NCBI GenBank assembly: GCA_017619715.1
Contig: JAFZRS010000014.1
Coordinates: 1 to 55,765 of the forward strand
DNA length: 55,765 bases
Source of the DNA: Oscillospiraceae bacterium
GTDB taxonomy: Bacteria; Bacillota; Clostridia; Oscillospirales; Oscillospiraceae
Reading direction: 5' to 3'
Shown: positions 25,560 to 37,111 of the stretch, in pieces
Layout: each line of letters begins with the position of its first letter
Numbering within the stretch: the first letter of the stretch is position 1
Translations under genes and position numbers: made by a program
The notes under the pieces: generated by a model
What the model was told of the DNA's origin: nothing
The model's database searches: none
Seen by the model: only the letters and a program-made list of their open reading frames with translations

Positions 25560-26768
25560 TTATTCGCAGTAGATATCTAATATTTCAGCCGGTATATGCT
25601 TTTTGATAAATGCATCGTCCGCCGCTGCACAGCGCGCACTGTCCAGGCTTGAGGGAATCTTTTTCAGCGTGGACAGGGTATCTGCACCGGCCTTATATAA
25701 ATTGATATCAAGAGGCTTTGGCAGATCGATGCAATTTTCGATCCCGTAGATTCCCGCCCAAATCATCAGTGCGAAGGCAATATACGGATTCGCCGTCGGA
25801 TCGGGAGAACGGAGCTCTGCTCGCCGATACTCTCCCGCCGCTGCGGGAACGCGGATGAGCTGTGAGCGGTTTTCTGCCGACCATGAGACGTACAGGGGCG
25901 CTTTCATCTGCCCAAGCCGCACATATGAATCGGCGGACGGATTAAAGAAAAGCGTAGACGGAATAACTTTGTCGAGTACGCCGGCAATCATCCGGCAGAG
26001 CAGCTCAGAGGATGTGTCGGGCTGCACGGAGCAGTTGATGTGAAATCCGTTGCCCGGCGCGTTATCCAGCGGTTTCGGTGAAAAGTCGGCGCACAGTCCG
26101 TTGCGGCGAGCCACCGTTTTGACGACCGTTTGAAACGTCATCACGTTATCGGCGGCGGCAAGCGCCTCTGTGTAGCGGAAATCGATCTCATTCTGCCCGG
26201 GTCCTTCCTCGTGATGGGAGCTTTCCGTGCGTATCCCCATTTGTTCAAGCGTCAGGCAGATCTCGCGACGGACGTTTTCACCCTTGTCCTCCGGTGCAAT
26301 GTCCATATAGCCGGCATTGTCGTACGGCGTCTTGGTGGGCATATTCTTTTCATCGAGATTGAAGAGATAAAACTCCTGCTCCGCGCCGAAATAAAAGGTC
26401 AGTCCCGCTGCTTCCGCGTCCTGCACCGCCTTTTTCAGGAGAGCTCTTGTATCGCAGGCAAAGGGTCTTCCGTCAGCATAGGTGATGCTGCAAAACATAC
26501 GCACGACCTTTCCGTGTTCCGGCCGCCACGGGAGCCAGGTGAGAGTATCCGGTTCGGGACGGAGAAAGAGATCGGAGTGTGTTTCATCCCCGAAGCCCTT
26601 GATCGCCGACGCGTCAAATGCAATACCGTATTCAAATGCGCGCGGCAGCTCCTCCGGTGTGATAGAGATATTCTTTTGCTTGCCGAATACGTCGCAGAAA
26701 GCGAGGCGGATAAACTTCACGTCCTCCTCAACAACGTACTGCATGACCTCTTCCTTTGAATATTTCAT
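25560..26768 (-). CDS. glnA: Glutamine synthetase, type I (short form)
   Basis: This 402-residue enzyme makes glutamine from glutamate, ammonia and ATP. It carries the type I order: MKYSKEEVMQYVVEEDVKFIRL, the FYFGAEQEFYLF acidic strand, SSHHEEGPGQNEIDF, GNGFHINCS and SAENRSQLIRVPAAAGEYRRAELRS-type nucleotide and glutamate loops. It is about 40 residues shorter than Bacillus GlnA and lacks the terminal EWDxxRxxVxxWE-type segment, which in Bacillus helps feedback-inhibited enzyme to engage GlnR and TnrA. ATG at 26768 follows CAGGAAAA; a longer in-frame opening runs over the promoter. The ANTAR gene follows. Confidence 0.93.
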   Translation of the reverse strand: MKYSKEEVMQYVVEEDVKFIRLAFCDVFGKQKNISITPEELPRAFEYGIAFDASAIKGFGDETHSDLFLRPEPDTLTWLPWRPEHGKVVRMFCSITYADGRPFACDTRALLKKAVQDAEAAGLTFYFGAEQEFYLFNLDEKNMPTKTPYDNAGYMDIAPEDKGENVRREICLTLEQMGIRTESSHHEEGPGQNEIDFRYTEALAAADNVMTFQTVVKTVARRNGLCADFSPKPLDNAPGNGFHINCSVQPDTSSELLCRMIAGVLDKVIPSTLFFNPSADSYVRLGQMKAPLYVSWSAENRSQLIRVPAAAGEYRRAELRSPDPTANPYIAFALMIWAGIYGIENCIDLPKPLDINLYKAGADTLSTLKKIPSSLDSARCAAADDAFIKKHIPAEILDIYCE

Positions 26769-26826
26769 GTCGTTTTCCTGCTTTCTTCCGTTCGATTCGC
26801 CGTGGGAAATAATGCTTTCGACAATG

Positions 26827-26855
26827 ATTATACTGCGTATGAAAGGCAATTTCCA
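26827..26855 (-). promoter_or_regulatory. Promoter of glnA-ANTAR
   Basis: On the minus strand TGGAAA and a perfect TATAAT are separated by 17 bases, 58 bases before the glnA ATG. No terminator hairpin was seen in this leader, unlike the divergent glnN leader. Confidence 0.7.
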
Positions 26856-26948
26856 CATATTTGCTTTAAATTTTTAATTACAGGAAAATATCCGATAATA
26901 TTTACTCGTGCGGCTATTTATGCAAATGTAAAAAATTGTAAAAAAGGC

Positions 26949-26977
26949 TTGACACAATGGCGTGGGCGGTGTATCAT
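26949..26977 (+). promoter_or_regulatory. Promoter of the glnN operon
   Basis: A consensus TTGACA and TATCAT are separated by exactly 17 bases, 160 bases before glnN. The leader between holds two tandem terminators. Confidence 0.85.
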
Positions 26978-26995
26978 GCGGCATGTGATGAAGGC

Positions 26996-27042
26996 AAAGG
27001 CGTCTTTGAACTCACGGGTTCACAGACGCTTTTTCGCATTTT
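26996..27042 (+). terminator. glnN leader attenuator 1
   Basis: Arms 26996-27011 and 27018-27033 pair at 15 of 16 positions around the loop TCACGG, followed by TTTTT and a second T-run. The left arm lies in the 18-base direct repeat GAAGGCAAAGGCGTCTTT (26990-27007), which recurs at 27061-27078 in attenuator 2. The repeat can instead fold on itself as CAAA-GGCGTC-TTTG, a small hairpin with a six-base loop that would dismantle the terminator. That is the design expected for ANTAR-mediated antitermination, though the loop does not match the A1/G4 consensus fully. Confidence 0.8.
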
Positions 27043-27066
27043 TTACACATTTTTATACGGGAAGGC

Positions 27067-27115
27067 AAAGGCGTCTTTCATGTTTTACAGCATGAGAGGC
27101 GTCTTTTCTATTTTT
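27067..27115 (+). terminator. glnN leader attenuator 2
   Basis: Arms 27067-27082 and 27091-27106 pair at all 16 positions in RNA when G-U pairs are allowed, around an eight-base loop, followed by a T-rich tract ending in TTTTT. The left arm is the second copy of the 18-base repeat found in attenuator 1. It ends 22 bases before the glnN start, so no stable coding transcript is expected unless both hairpins are prevented. Confidence 0.75.
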
Positions 27116-27137
27116 AGTAACCGGAAAGGGAGAGTTT

Positions 27138-29237
27138 ATGATGAAAACCGTATCGGATACCTTTGCAAGCAAGGTCTTTGATGACCGCGTGATGCGCGCC
27201 ACTCTTTCAGCGGAGGTCTATGCATCACTTCGCAAGACGATTGATGAGGGGACGGAGCTGGATATCAGCGTTGCCAATGCGGTGGCGGAGGCAATGAAAA
27301 ACTGGGCAGTTTCCAAAGGCGCAACGCATTTTACCCACTGGTTTCAGCCGCTGACCGGCATCACCGCCGAAAAGCACGACAGCTTTATTACGCCCTCCCC
27401 GGACGGAAGCGTGATTATGGAGTTTTCCGGCAAGGAGCTCATTAAGGGAGAGCCGGACGCATCCTCCTTCCCATCCGGCGGACTGCGCGCAACATTCGAG
27501 GCGCGGGGTTATACGGCGTGGGATCCCACCTCCTATGCGTTCATAAAAGGGAAAACGCTGTGCATTCCGACGGCGTTTTGTTCCTATGGCGGACACGCGC
27601 TGGATAAGAAAACACCGCTTCTGCGCTCCATGGAGGCGCTCAATAAACAGGCACTTCGCATTCTGCGGCTTTTCGGCAACGATACAGCCAAGCGTGTCGT
27701 TTCCTCTGTCGGTCCGGAACAGGAATATTTCCTGATTACGAGAGAGATGTATGATGCAAGACCCGATCTGCGGTTCACCGGCCGTACGCTTTTCGGAGCG
27801 AAGCCGCCGAAGGGGCAGGAGATGGACGACCATTATTTCGGCGTGATCAAGCCAAGTGTTGCGGCATTTATGGAGGATCTGAACAACGAGCTTTGGGAGT
27901 TGGGTATCCTGGCGAAGACGGAGCACAACGAGGTCGCGCCCGCCCAGCACGAGCTTGCCCCGATCTATACCACCACCAACGTCTCCACCGACCACAATCA
28001 GCTTACCATGGAAATCATGCAAAAGGTCGCGGCAAAGCATGGACTGGTGTGCTTGCTCCACGAGAAGCCCTTTGCCGGCGTGAACGGCAGCGGCAAGCAC
28101 AACAACTGGTCCATCGCAACGGACGACGGACAAAACCTGCTCGCTCCCGGCGACACGCCCTATGAAAACGCGCAGTTTCTGCTGTTTCTTTGCGCGGTGA
28201 TCAAAGCGGTGGACGATTATCAGGATCTGCTGCGCATCTCCGTGGCGACCGCCGGCAACGACCACCGGCTCGGCGCCAACGAAGCACCGCCCGCCGTGAT
28301 CTCCATTTTCCTCGGCGATGAGCTGGACGCCGTGCTGGAGGCGATCGAGAACGATACGCCCTATCAGGGCGCGGAAAAAACGCTGATGAAGCTGGGGGTG
28401 GACGTGCTGCCTCAGTTCAGCCGTGATACCACCGACCGCAACCGTACGTCGCCTTTCGCGTTTACCGGCAACAAGTTTGAGTTCCGTATGCTGGGCTCTT
28501 CCAACAGCATCGCCTGCGCCAACATTATGCTCAACGCCGCTGTGGCGGAAACCCTGCGGATCTACGCCGACCGTCTGGAAGGCGCGGAAGACTTTGAAAC
28601 GGCGCTGCATGAGATAATCCAAAAGACAATCAAGGATCACCGCCGCATCATTTTCAACGGCAACGGCTATGACGACGCGTGGATCACCGAGGCGACGGAG
28701 AAGCGCGGACTTCTAAACTACCGCACGACGGCGGACTGCATGCCGCATCTATTGGACGAAAAGAACGTAACCATGCTCACATCGCTGGGCGTTTTCACGG
28801 AGGATGAGCTGCGATCCAGGCGTGACATCATGCTGGAAAACTACTGCAAGAGCGTTGTGATCGAGGCGAATACCATGATCAACATGGTACACAAGCGCAT
28901 TGCGCCGGCGATCACCCGGTTTACCGCCGATTTGGCAAAACAGATTTTCGAAAAGAAAGCGGTCATTCCGGAGCTTGCCTGCGCCTATGAATCGGAGCTG
29001 GTGAAGAAGCTTTCGGATCTCTCCGACAGCATTGCGGAAAAGTGTGATGAGCTGGAAGATGCTGTGATCGGATTGCATCAGGCGGAGGACGTCGTTTCGG
29101 AGTCATCACTGATCCGCGATACGGTGCTGCCGAAAATGAGCGAGCTGCGCATTCCGTGTGACAGAGCGGAGCTGCTCACGGCGAAGAGCTACTGGCCCTT
29201 CCCGACCTACGGCGACATTCTTTTCAGCGTGAAATAA
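27138..29237 (+). CDS. glnN: Glutamine synthetase, type III
   Basis: This 699-residue GSIII enzyme is the large dodecameric form. Signatures include the N-terminal [23 protein letters not shown] region, [56 protein letters not shown] and the [21 protein letters not shown] nucleotide-binding segment. It makes glutamine, and is the second glutamine synthetase here, divergent from glnA. The start may be ATG 27138 or the adjacent ATG 27141; GGAAAGGGAGAG precedes both. It heads an operon with a small peptide, asnB, guaA and pyrG (gaps 38, 21, 15 and 11 bases). Confidence 0.96.
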   Translation: MMKTVSDTFASKVFDDRVMRATLSAEVYASLRKTIDEGTELDISVANAVAEAMKNWAVSKGATHFTHWFQPLTGITAEKHDSFITPSPDGSVIMEFSGKELIKGEPDASSFPSGGLRATFEARGYTAWDPTSYAFIKGKTLCIPTAFCSYGGHALDKKTPLLRSMEALNKQALRILRLFGNDTAKRVVSSVGPEQEYFLITREMYDARPDLRFTGRTLFGAKPPKGQEMDDHYFGVIKPSVAAFMEDLNNELWELGILAKTEHNEVAPAQHELAPIYTTTNVSTDHNQLTMEIMQKVAAKHGLVCLLHEKPFAGVNGSGKHNNWSIATDDGQNLLAPGDTPYENAQFLLFLCAVIKAVDDYQDLLRISVATAGNDHRLGANEAPPAVISIFLGDELDAVLEAIENDTPYQGAEKTLMKLGVDVLPQFSRDTTDRNRTSPFAFTGNKFEFRMLGSSNSIACANIMLNAAVAETLRIYADRLEGAEDFETALHEIIQKTIKDHRRIIFNGNGYDDAWITEATEKRGLLNYRTTADCMPHLLDEKNVTMLTSLGVFTEDELRSRRDIMLENYCKSVVIEANTMINMVHKRIAPAITRFTADLAKQIFEKKAVIPELACAYESELVKKLSDLSDSIAEKCDELEDAVIGLHQAEDVVSESSLIRDTVLPKMSELRIPCDRAELLTAKSYWPFPTYGDILFSVK

Positions 29238-29275
29238 TCGGTGCTCCCGCACCGCGGATTTGGAAGGAACATCAC

Positions 29276-29410
29276 ATGAAAAAGAACGAATTTGATAGGG
29301 AAGAACCGATGTTCTATATCAATCAAAGAGAAGAATTTACCACCGATATTTTGGAACAAAGCGATGAAAAAACCGTTGGCATGGACGGTGTTGGAGAATC
29401 GGACGAATAA
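29276..29410 (+). CDS. 44-residue acidic small protein in the glnN operon (hypothetical)
   Basis: ATG at 29276 follows GGAAGGAA at good spacing and opens a 45-codon frame ending 21 bases before asnB. The peptide is strongly acidic: 14 Asp/Glu against 5 Lys/Arg. It has no cysteine, no signal peptide and no membrane segment. The residues MFYINQREEFTTDILEQ form its most structured part. It lies between glutamine synthetase and asparagine synthetase genes with tight spacing, so it should be made with them. A regulatory role on one of these enzymes is conceivable but purely speculative; I do not recognise a family. Confidence 0.55.
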   Translation: MKKNEFDREEPMFYINQREEFTTDILEQSDEKTVGMDGVGESDE

Positions 29411-29431
29411 AAAAAGAGGACGTGACAGCGT

Positions 29432-31012
29432 ATGTGCTCCATTATGGGATTTTGCGGACGACCTGTTCCGCTTGAAAAGTGTAAGCTCGGCTTTGCCAGG
29501 ACGAAATCGCGCGGACCGGACGACAGCCGTATCGTTGATACCGGAAACGGCTTACTGGCATTTCATCGGCTGTCGATCATGGGGCTGTCGCCCGAGGGGA
29601 TGCAGCCCTTTGAGCTGGACGGCAGCTACGTGGTCTGCAACGGCGAAATATACGGCTATGAGGCGATCCGGGAAAAGCTTTCGGGGAAATACCGGTTTCA
29701 AAGCGGCTCGGACTGTGAGGTATTGCTCCCCATGTACCGGGAGTACGGAACCGATATGTTTGCGATGCTCGACGCCGAATTTGCCCTGATCCTCTACGAT
29801 GGAGGGAGCGGCGAATACATAGCTGCACGAGATCCCATCGGCATCAGACCTCTCTACTACGGCTATGACGAAAACGGCGTCATCGTATTTGCCAGCGAGG
29901 CGAAAAACCTCACGGGACTTTGCAAAAAGATCCTGCCGTTCCCGCCGGGACATTATTATAAAGACGGGCGTTTCGTTTGCTACAGGAACATGACCGAGGT
30001 CAAGGAAGTATGCCGCGACAGCATGGACACGGTTTGTGAGAATATCCGCCTCAAGCTGACGGCGGGCATCGAAAAAAGGCTTGTTTCGGATGCCAAGATC
30101 GGTTTTCTGCTTTCAGGCGGACTGGATTCTTCTCTTGTATGCGCGGTCGCCGCCAAAAAGCTCGGCGTTCCCATTCGCACCTTCGCCATCGGCATGGAGG
30201 GCGACGCCATTGACCTAAAATACGCCAGGCAGGTGGCGGACTATATTGGCAGCGATCACACCGAAGTCATCATGACGCGACAGCAGGTGCTTGATACGCT
30301 CGATGCGCTGATCCGTCTTCTCGGCACATATGATATCACCACCATACGCGCCAGCGTGGGAATGTATCTGGTGTGCAAATGGATCCATGAAAATACCGAT
30401 GTTCGCGTGATTCTGACCGGCGAAATATCGGACGAGCTGTTCGGCTATAAGTATACCGATTTTGCGCCCGACGCCGATGCCTTTCAAAGGGAAGCCGAAA
30501 AGCGCATTGCCGAGATCCATATGTATGACGTACTGCGCGCCGACCGGTGCATCTCCGTCAACTCGCTGGAGGCAAGAGTTCCGTTCGGCGATCTTGCATT
30601 TGTGGAATACGTAATGTCCATCGCACCTGAAATGAAGATGAACAAATACGGCAAAGGCAAGTATCTTCTGCGCCGCGCCTTTGAGGGAATGGGCTATCTT
30701 CCCGACGACATTCTCTGGCGGGAAAAGGCGGCGTTTTCCGACGCGGTGGGACATTCCATGGTGGATCATATCAAGGAATATGCCGAAAGCCTCTATACGG
30801 ACGAAGAATTGGCACAGCGAAGCCGTGCCTATTCCCACGCCTGCCCGTTTACGAAAGAATCGCTCCTTTACAGGGAGGTATTTGAAAAGTATTATCCCGG
30901 TCAGTCGGATATGGTGGTCGATTTCTGGATGCCGAACAAATCGTGGAAAGGCTGCGACGTCAACGATCCGTCGGCGCGCGTACTTTCCAACTACGGCGAC
31001 AGCGGAAAGTAA
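29432..31012 (+). CDS. asnB: Asparagine synthetase (glutamine-hydrolysing)
   Basis: This 526-residue AsnB has an N-terminal class II glutaminase domain starting with Cys2 (MCSIMGF), which becomes the catalytic N-terminus. A C-terminal ATP-pyrophosphatase synthetase domain has the PP-loop LLSGGLDSSLVCAVAAKK, with SVNSLEARVPFGD downstream. It makes asparagine from aspartate with glutamine amide nitrogen. It is the third gene of the glnN operon. The start follows AGAGGACG. Length is normal for the short AsnB type. Confidence 0.95.
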   Translation: MCSIMGFCGRPVPLEKCKLGFARTKSRGPDDSRIVDTGNGLLAFHRLSIMGLSPEGMQPFELDGSYVVCNGEIYGYEAIREKLSGKYRFQSGSDCEVLLPMYREYGTDMFAMLDAEFALILYDGGSGEYIAARDPIGIRPLYYGYDENGVIVFASEAKNLTGLCKKILPFPPGHYYKDGRFVCYRNMTEVKEVCRDSMDTVCENIRLKLTAGIEKRLVSDAKIGFLLSGGLDSSLVCAVAAKKLGVPIRTFAIGMEGDAIDLKYARQVADYIGSDHTEVIMTRQQVLDTLDALIRLLGTYDITTIRASVGMYLVCKWIHENTDVRVILTGEISDELFGYKYTDFAPDADAFQREAEKRIAEIHMYDVLRADRCISVNSLEARVPFGDLAFVEYVMSIAPEMKMNKYGKGKYLLRRAFEGMGYLPDDILWREKAAFSDAVGHSMVDHIKEYAESLYTDEELAQRSRAYSHACPFTKESLLYREVFEKYYPGQSDMVVDFWMPNKSWKGCDVNDPSARVLSNYGDSGK

Positions 31013-31027
31013 CGGGGGGCGGCATAT

Positions 31028-34176
<3,149 letters not shown>

Positions 34177-34263
34177 CCCGATATACGTTGTCAAAGTATG
34201 AGGATGTGGAGCGAGCCGGTGTGGATTGATCTTCTCAAAAAGCATTCTCTTGCCTAAGTGGTT

Positions 34264-34311
34264 GCCCCTCAAGTTTGAATCATTCGCGTTCTTTTGAGGG
34301 GCATTTTCTTG
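34264..34311 (+). terminator. Terminator of the glnN operon
   Basis: GCCCCTCAA pairs with TTGAGGGGC over a 21-base loop, followed by ATTTTCTT. The stretch 34177-34706 otherwise holds only the HTH remnant at 34482 and the inverted repeat at 34635. Confidence 0.75.
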
Positions 34312-34481
34312 TGTACACCCGGTGTTTATGCGAATTTTTCTATTATATACCGCATCAAAAACTGCCCAAATTACGCATTTAATCAACGCAATAATTCTCA
34401 GACGAACCAAACTGCCTGATCGCTTTTGCTTCTGTATCATACATTGAATTATTATACCCACCCGTAGAAGTGAGGATTGAT

Positions 34482-34625
34482 ATGGATATGATAAACGAAA
34501 GATCAGAGCGCGGGTACTCGATGAACGAGGTCTGTGAATACCTCGGTATTACCCGTGACACCCGCATAGAACCGTTTTACAGCGGTAAACACGGCGCATC
34601 TACCGGTTTTCCGGACGGAAAGTGA
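34482..34625 (+). pseudogene. Truncated excisionase-type HTH gene
   Basis: A 47-residue frame with TGAGG upstream starts like a MerR/excisionase-type DNA-binding domain: YSMNEVCEYLGITRDT is a typical first helix-turn-helix of excisionase-like proteins. The expected continuation (recognition wing, then a phrase like MPAHRVGKLWKF) is scrambled and ends early in KHGASTGFPDGK. A small indel after the HTH is the likely cause. It may mark a decayed mobile element; an intact tiny regulator is less likely. Confidence 0.45.
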
Positions 34626-34634
34626 GAAACACAG

Positions 34635-34686
34635 CCCAATATAAAAGCAGGAGCGGCTTTGATGCTGCTCCTGCTTTTATATTGGG
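34635..34686. terminator. Bidirectional terminator, 20-bp perfect arms
   Basis: The arms at 34635-34654 and 34667-34686 are perfectly complementary over 20 bp, with internal A/T runs on both sides. They separate the HTH remnant from the 3' end of the LacI-family gene, which ends 20 bases away on the minus strand. Confidence 0.8.
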
Positions 34687-34706
34687 AGAATCACGCTTCG
34701 TCCTGT

Positions 34707-35705
34707 TTAGAAAAGCTCGTGCAACCGGGAGGGAACATAAATTGTCTTTCGATCCGGATATTGTCCGATCCGGCAAAAATCCACCGCCAGTTTCGCAGCG
34801 ATCTTTCCTTGCGCATAGTTATCCTGATTACAGCTGATCATCGGGACGGCGCTCCGCGTGTCGTCCGGATTGGTGTAGCTATCCTGGCACAAGCAGACAA
34901 CCCGATTTGTCAGCTTTGCTTTCACAATCGCCAGCGGAAACTGCGGGATCCCCAAGGGAGAGTAGATGCATAACTGTTCATATGGCTTGGCTGCCTCCAT
35001 CAGCAACGGCGCCAGCTTGGAGGGGAGCAGCTTCAAGTCACTGAAAATCTGTTTTTCCAGCTTGATACGCACCGCTCCGTTTAACATCTCCGGGCAGGAC
35101 CGGCGCACTGCATCGGAAAAGCCCTCGAGCCGTTGTTCCGAGATGCTGTGTCCCGGACAGGTAAACATGAGAAGCGATCTGTCCGCAAAGTGTGAGGCAT
35201 AGTACGATCCCAACGTATAGCCGTCCTGATAGGAGTCGCTGCCTACGTAGAAGGAATTGATCAGTCCATGGTATTCGGAAACCAGAATAATCAGGCGATT
35301 CTTTTTGATTATACTTTCTAACCTCTGATGAATAGCAGGCGTTACATCGGCAGCGAGAATAATGACCCACGCGTTCAACCGTTCCGCCTCATCGAGATAC
35401 CGCAGGACAATGGACTCATCTCTTACCCTGGTGTAGATGTTGGACTTAAAAGGGATTTCCGAGGCTTGCAGCTCGTCCGACAGACCTTCTCGCAACGGCT
35501 GCCAAAAATAGCGCGGCACGTCCGGCAAAATGGTGTAAACGGCACATTCACCCCAATCGGCACGTACAAGGTGTTCGGCTTCGGCAAAGATGCGTTGGCG
35601 CATTTGAGAATCCACCCCGCCGCAATGACGCAGCACGCGACTGACCATGGCGGCGCTTACATTCAGTTTTTTGGCAATGTCAGCAATGCTGCTATTGTTG
35701 TTCAT
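34707..35705 (-). CDS. LacI-family transcriptional regulator
   Basis: This 332-residue regulator has an N-terminal LacI HTH (residues 6-25, SIADIAKKLNVSAAMVSRVL) and a periplasmic-binding-protein-like effector domain (DVPRYFWQPLREGL, then YVGSDSYQDGYTLGSYYA). The effector domain is of the ribose-binding (Peripla_BP_4) type, so the ligand is probably a sugar. It is divergent from the long sugar operon at 35869 and is the natural candidate for its control. ATG at 35705 follows GAGGTGAGG; the GTG four codons upstream is less likely. The hinge helix region of classical LacI (LARSL) is not clear. Confidence 0.85.
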   Translation of the reverse strand: MNNNSSIADIAKKLNVSAAMVSRVLRHCGGVDSQMRQRIFAEAEHLVRADWGECAVYTILPDVPRYFWQPLREGLSDELQASEIPFKSNIYTRVRDESIVLRYLDEAERLNAWVIILAADVTPAIHQRLESIIKKNRLIILVSEYHGLINSFYVGSDSYQDGYTLGSYYASHFADRSLLMFTCPGHSISEQRLEGFSDAVRRSCPEMLNGAVRIKLEKQIFSDLKLLPSKLAPLLMEAAKPYEQLCIYSPLGIPQFPLAIVKAKLTNRVVCLCQDSYTNPDDTRSAVPMISCNQDNYAQGKIAAKLAVDFCRIGQYPDRKTIYVPSRLHELF

Positions 35706-35767
35706 ACGGTACCTCACCTCGCGTTTCGCCCATGCACATAGCTGCCTTTGTCAGAACTTACAAAGCA

Positions 35768-35796
35768 AGTATAGCAAATATTATTGCATTTGTACA
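35768..35796 (-). promoter_or_regulatory. Promoter of the LacI-family gene with candidate operator
   Basis: On the minus strand TGTACA and TATACT are separated by 17 bases. The spacer begins with the imperfect palindrome GCAAATATTATTGC (35774-35787, 10 of 14 positions symmetric). A repressor there would block its own promoter and could reach the divergent promoter at 35818. Confidence 0.45.
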
Positions 35797-35817
35797 TGAT
35801 ATGAAAGAAAAAATTTT

Positions 35818-35846
35818 TTTACAATAAAGGCACAATGTACTATAGC
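35818..35846 (+). promoter_or_regulatory. Promoter of the sugar operon
   Basis: TTTACA and TATAGC are separated by 17 bases, 22 bases before the first start codon. It faces away from the LacI-family gene. Confidence 0.65.
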
Positions 35847-35868
35847 GTGGAAAGGAATCTCTTACAGC

Positions 35869-36573
35869 ATGAAACGACAAATCAGAACGCCGTATTTTGA
35901 GATCGGCACGAAGAACTATATCTACGGCGACAAGGTGTTGGAATACGCGCTGGCGGCGGACGCGGCGGCGGAGAAATATGACATCGACGTGCTGTTTATC
36001 TGCCCGGCGGTAGAGATCCGGCAGGTGGCGGAGCACACGAAACACCTCATCGTACTGGCGCCGTATATGGACACACTGCGTCCGGGTCGCGGCATGGCGG
36101 ATATTCTGCCGGAGGGCTTGAAAGCCGCCGGCGCGGTGGGTGTGGTGATCAACCACTGCGAAAAGCCCATGAGCCTTCCCCAGATGAAGGCGACCATCGA
36201 CCGGGCGCGGGAGCTTGACATGCTGGTGTTCGCCTGCGCCGACACGCTGGACGAGGCAAAGGCCATTGCCAATCTGCACCCGGACATCATCAACCCGGAG
36301 CCGTCAGCGATCATCGGCGGCGGCAACGGTGTGAGCCCCATGGACTATGTGAAAGATTCCATCGCCGTCATCAAAGCCATCGACCCGTCTATTTTGGTGG
36401 AGCAGGCGGCCGGCATCACCAACGGTCAGCAGGTGTACGACTTCATCATGGCAGGCTCCGAGGCGGCAGGCGCGGCATCCGGTATCATGAACGCCGAAGA
36501 TCCCCTTGCCATGATCGACGAGATGATCGCGGCGACCCGGCGTGCAGCCGATGATTTGAAAAAACAGAATTAA
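35869..36573 (+). CDS. Triosephosphate isomerase homologue, archaeal-like type
   Basis: This 234-residue TIM-barrel protein follows the archaeal-type TIM pattern rather than the bacterial glycolytic one. The catalytic Lys is about residue 15 (EIGTKNYIYG), the His is residue 96 (VINHCEKP) and the Glu is residue 144 (INPEPSAIIGGG). The phosphate-binding end reads QAAGITNGQQV, then AASGIMNAEDP. It probably isomerises a short phosphorylated sugar; relatives in sugar operons act on erythrulose phosphates as well as triose phosphates. It is the first gene of the long sugar operon, 15 bases before yjbQ. The housekeeping tpiA must lie elsewhere. Confidence 0.8.
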   Translation: MKRQIRTPYFEIGTKNYIYGDKVLEYALAADAAAEKYDIDVLFICPAVEIRQVAEHTKHLIVLAPYMDTLRPGRGMADILPEGLKAAGAVGVVINHCEKPMSLPQMKATIDRARELDMLVFACADTLDEAKAIANLHPDIINPEPSAIIGGGNGVSPMDYVKDSIAVIKAIDPSILVEQAAGITNGQQVYDFIMAGSEAAGAASGIMNAEDPLAMIDEMIAATRRAADDLKKQN

Positions 36574-36588
36574 GAGAGGTCTGACAAC

Positions 36589-37083
36589 ATGGTATATAGA
36601 GAATCATTCAAAGTACAGTCCAAAGACAGAGCCTATACGTTCCACGACGTGACGGCACAGACGAAAGAGATCGTGAAAAGATCAGGTGTCAAAGAGGGCA
36701 TCGCGGTGGTCTATTCCCACCACACCACCTGCTGTGTCATCACCCAGGAGTGTGCGTTTGATACGTCCATGACGGGTCTGGAGACGCTGCAGCAGGATCT
36801 GGTGAACGTGATGGAGAAGATCATTCCCGAGTGCCGGTATGAGGGCATGTACCTCCACCCCGGTCCCAAGGCGCTGGCGTTCGCGCTGGAGCATGACGAG
36901 GACGCATGGGGCTGTCACAATACGGACGCGCACCTGCGCTCGTCCATTATCGGCAGAAGCGAAACAATTGTGATCGAAGACGGCGCGTTGGATCTGGGCG
37001 AGTTCGGCTTCATCCACTTCATTGATTTCGACAACACCAGAGCGCGTCAGCGGACGGTGCAGGTCATGGTGATCGGAGAGTAA
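36589..37083 (+). CDS. YjbQ/UPF0047 family protein
   Basis: This 164-residue protein matches the YjbQ (UPF0047) family, with SHHTTCCVITQE, YEGMYLHPGPKALAFALEH, NTDAHLRSSIIGRSETI and the IDFDNTRARQRTVQVMVIGE end. Conserved histidines and Glu are in place. Some members can supply a thiamine-phosphate-synthase-like activity when overproduced, but the physiological role is not settled. Its place inside a sugar operon, between two isomerase-type genes, suggests an activity on a sugar or sugar phosphate. GAGAGG precedes the start. Confidence 0.83.
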   Translation: MVYRESFKVQSKDRAYTFHDVTAQTKEIVKRSGVKEGIAVVYSHHTTCCVITQECAFDTSMTGLETLQQDLVNVMEKIIPECRYEGMYLHPGPKALAFALEHDEDAWGCHNTDAHLRSSIIGRSETIVIEDGALDLGEFGFIHFIDFDNTRARQRTVQVMVIGE

Positions 37084-37111
37084 GAAAGAAAAAAGGACAG
37101 GGCATAGAAAT

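Noticed and set aside
26984..27137. Metabolite riboswitch before glnN
   Set aside because: The leader is almost fully accounted for by two terminators built on a direct repeat; I do not see an aptamer core such as the glutamine riboswitch motif. A search with RNA covariance models would settle it.
27225..28640. A 471-codon minus-strand frame across glnN
   Set aside because: It is antisense to a clear GSIII gene, with no initiation signals and no recognisable domain.
34379..34567. A 62-codon minus-strand frame near the HTH remnant
   Set aside because: It is antisense to the HTH-like frame, lacks a ribosome-binding site and has no recognisable domain.
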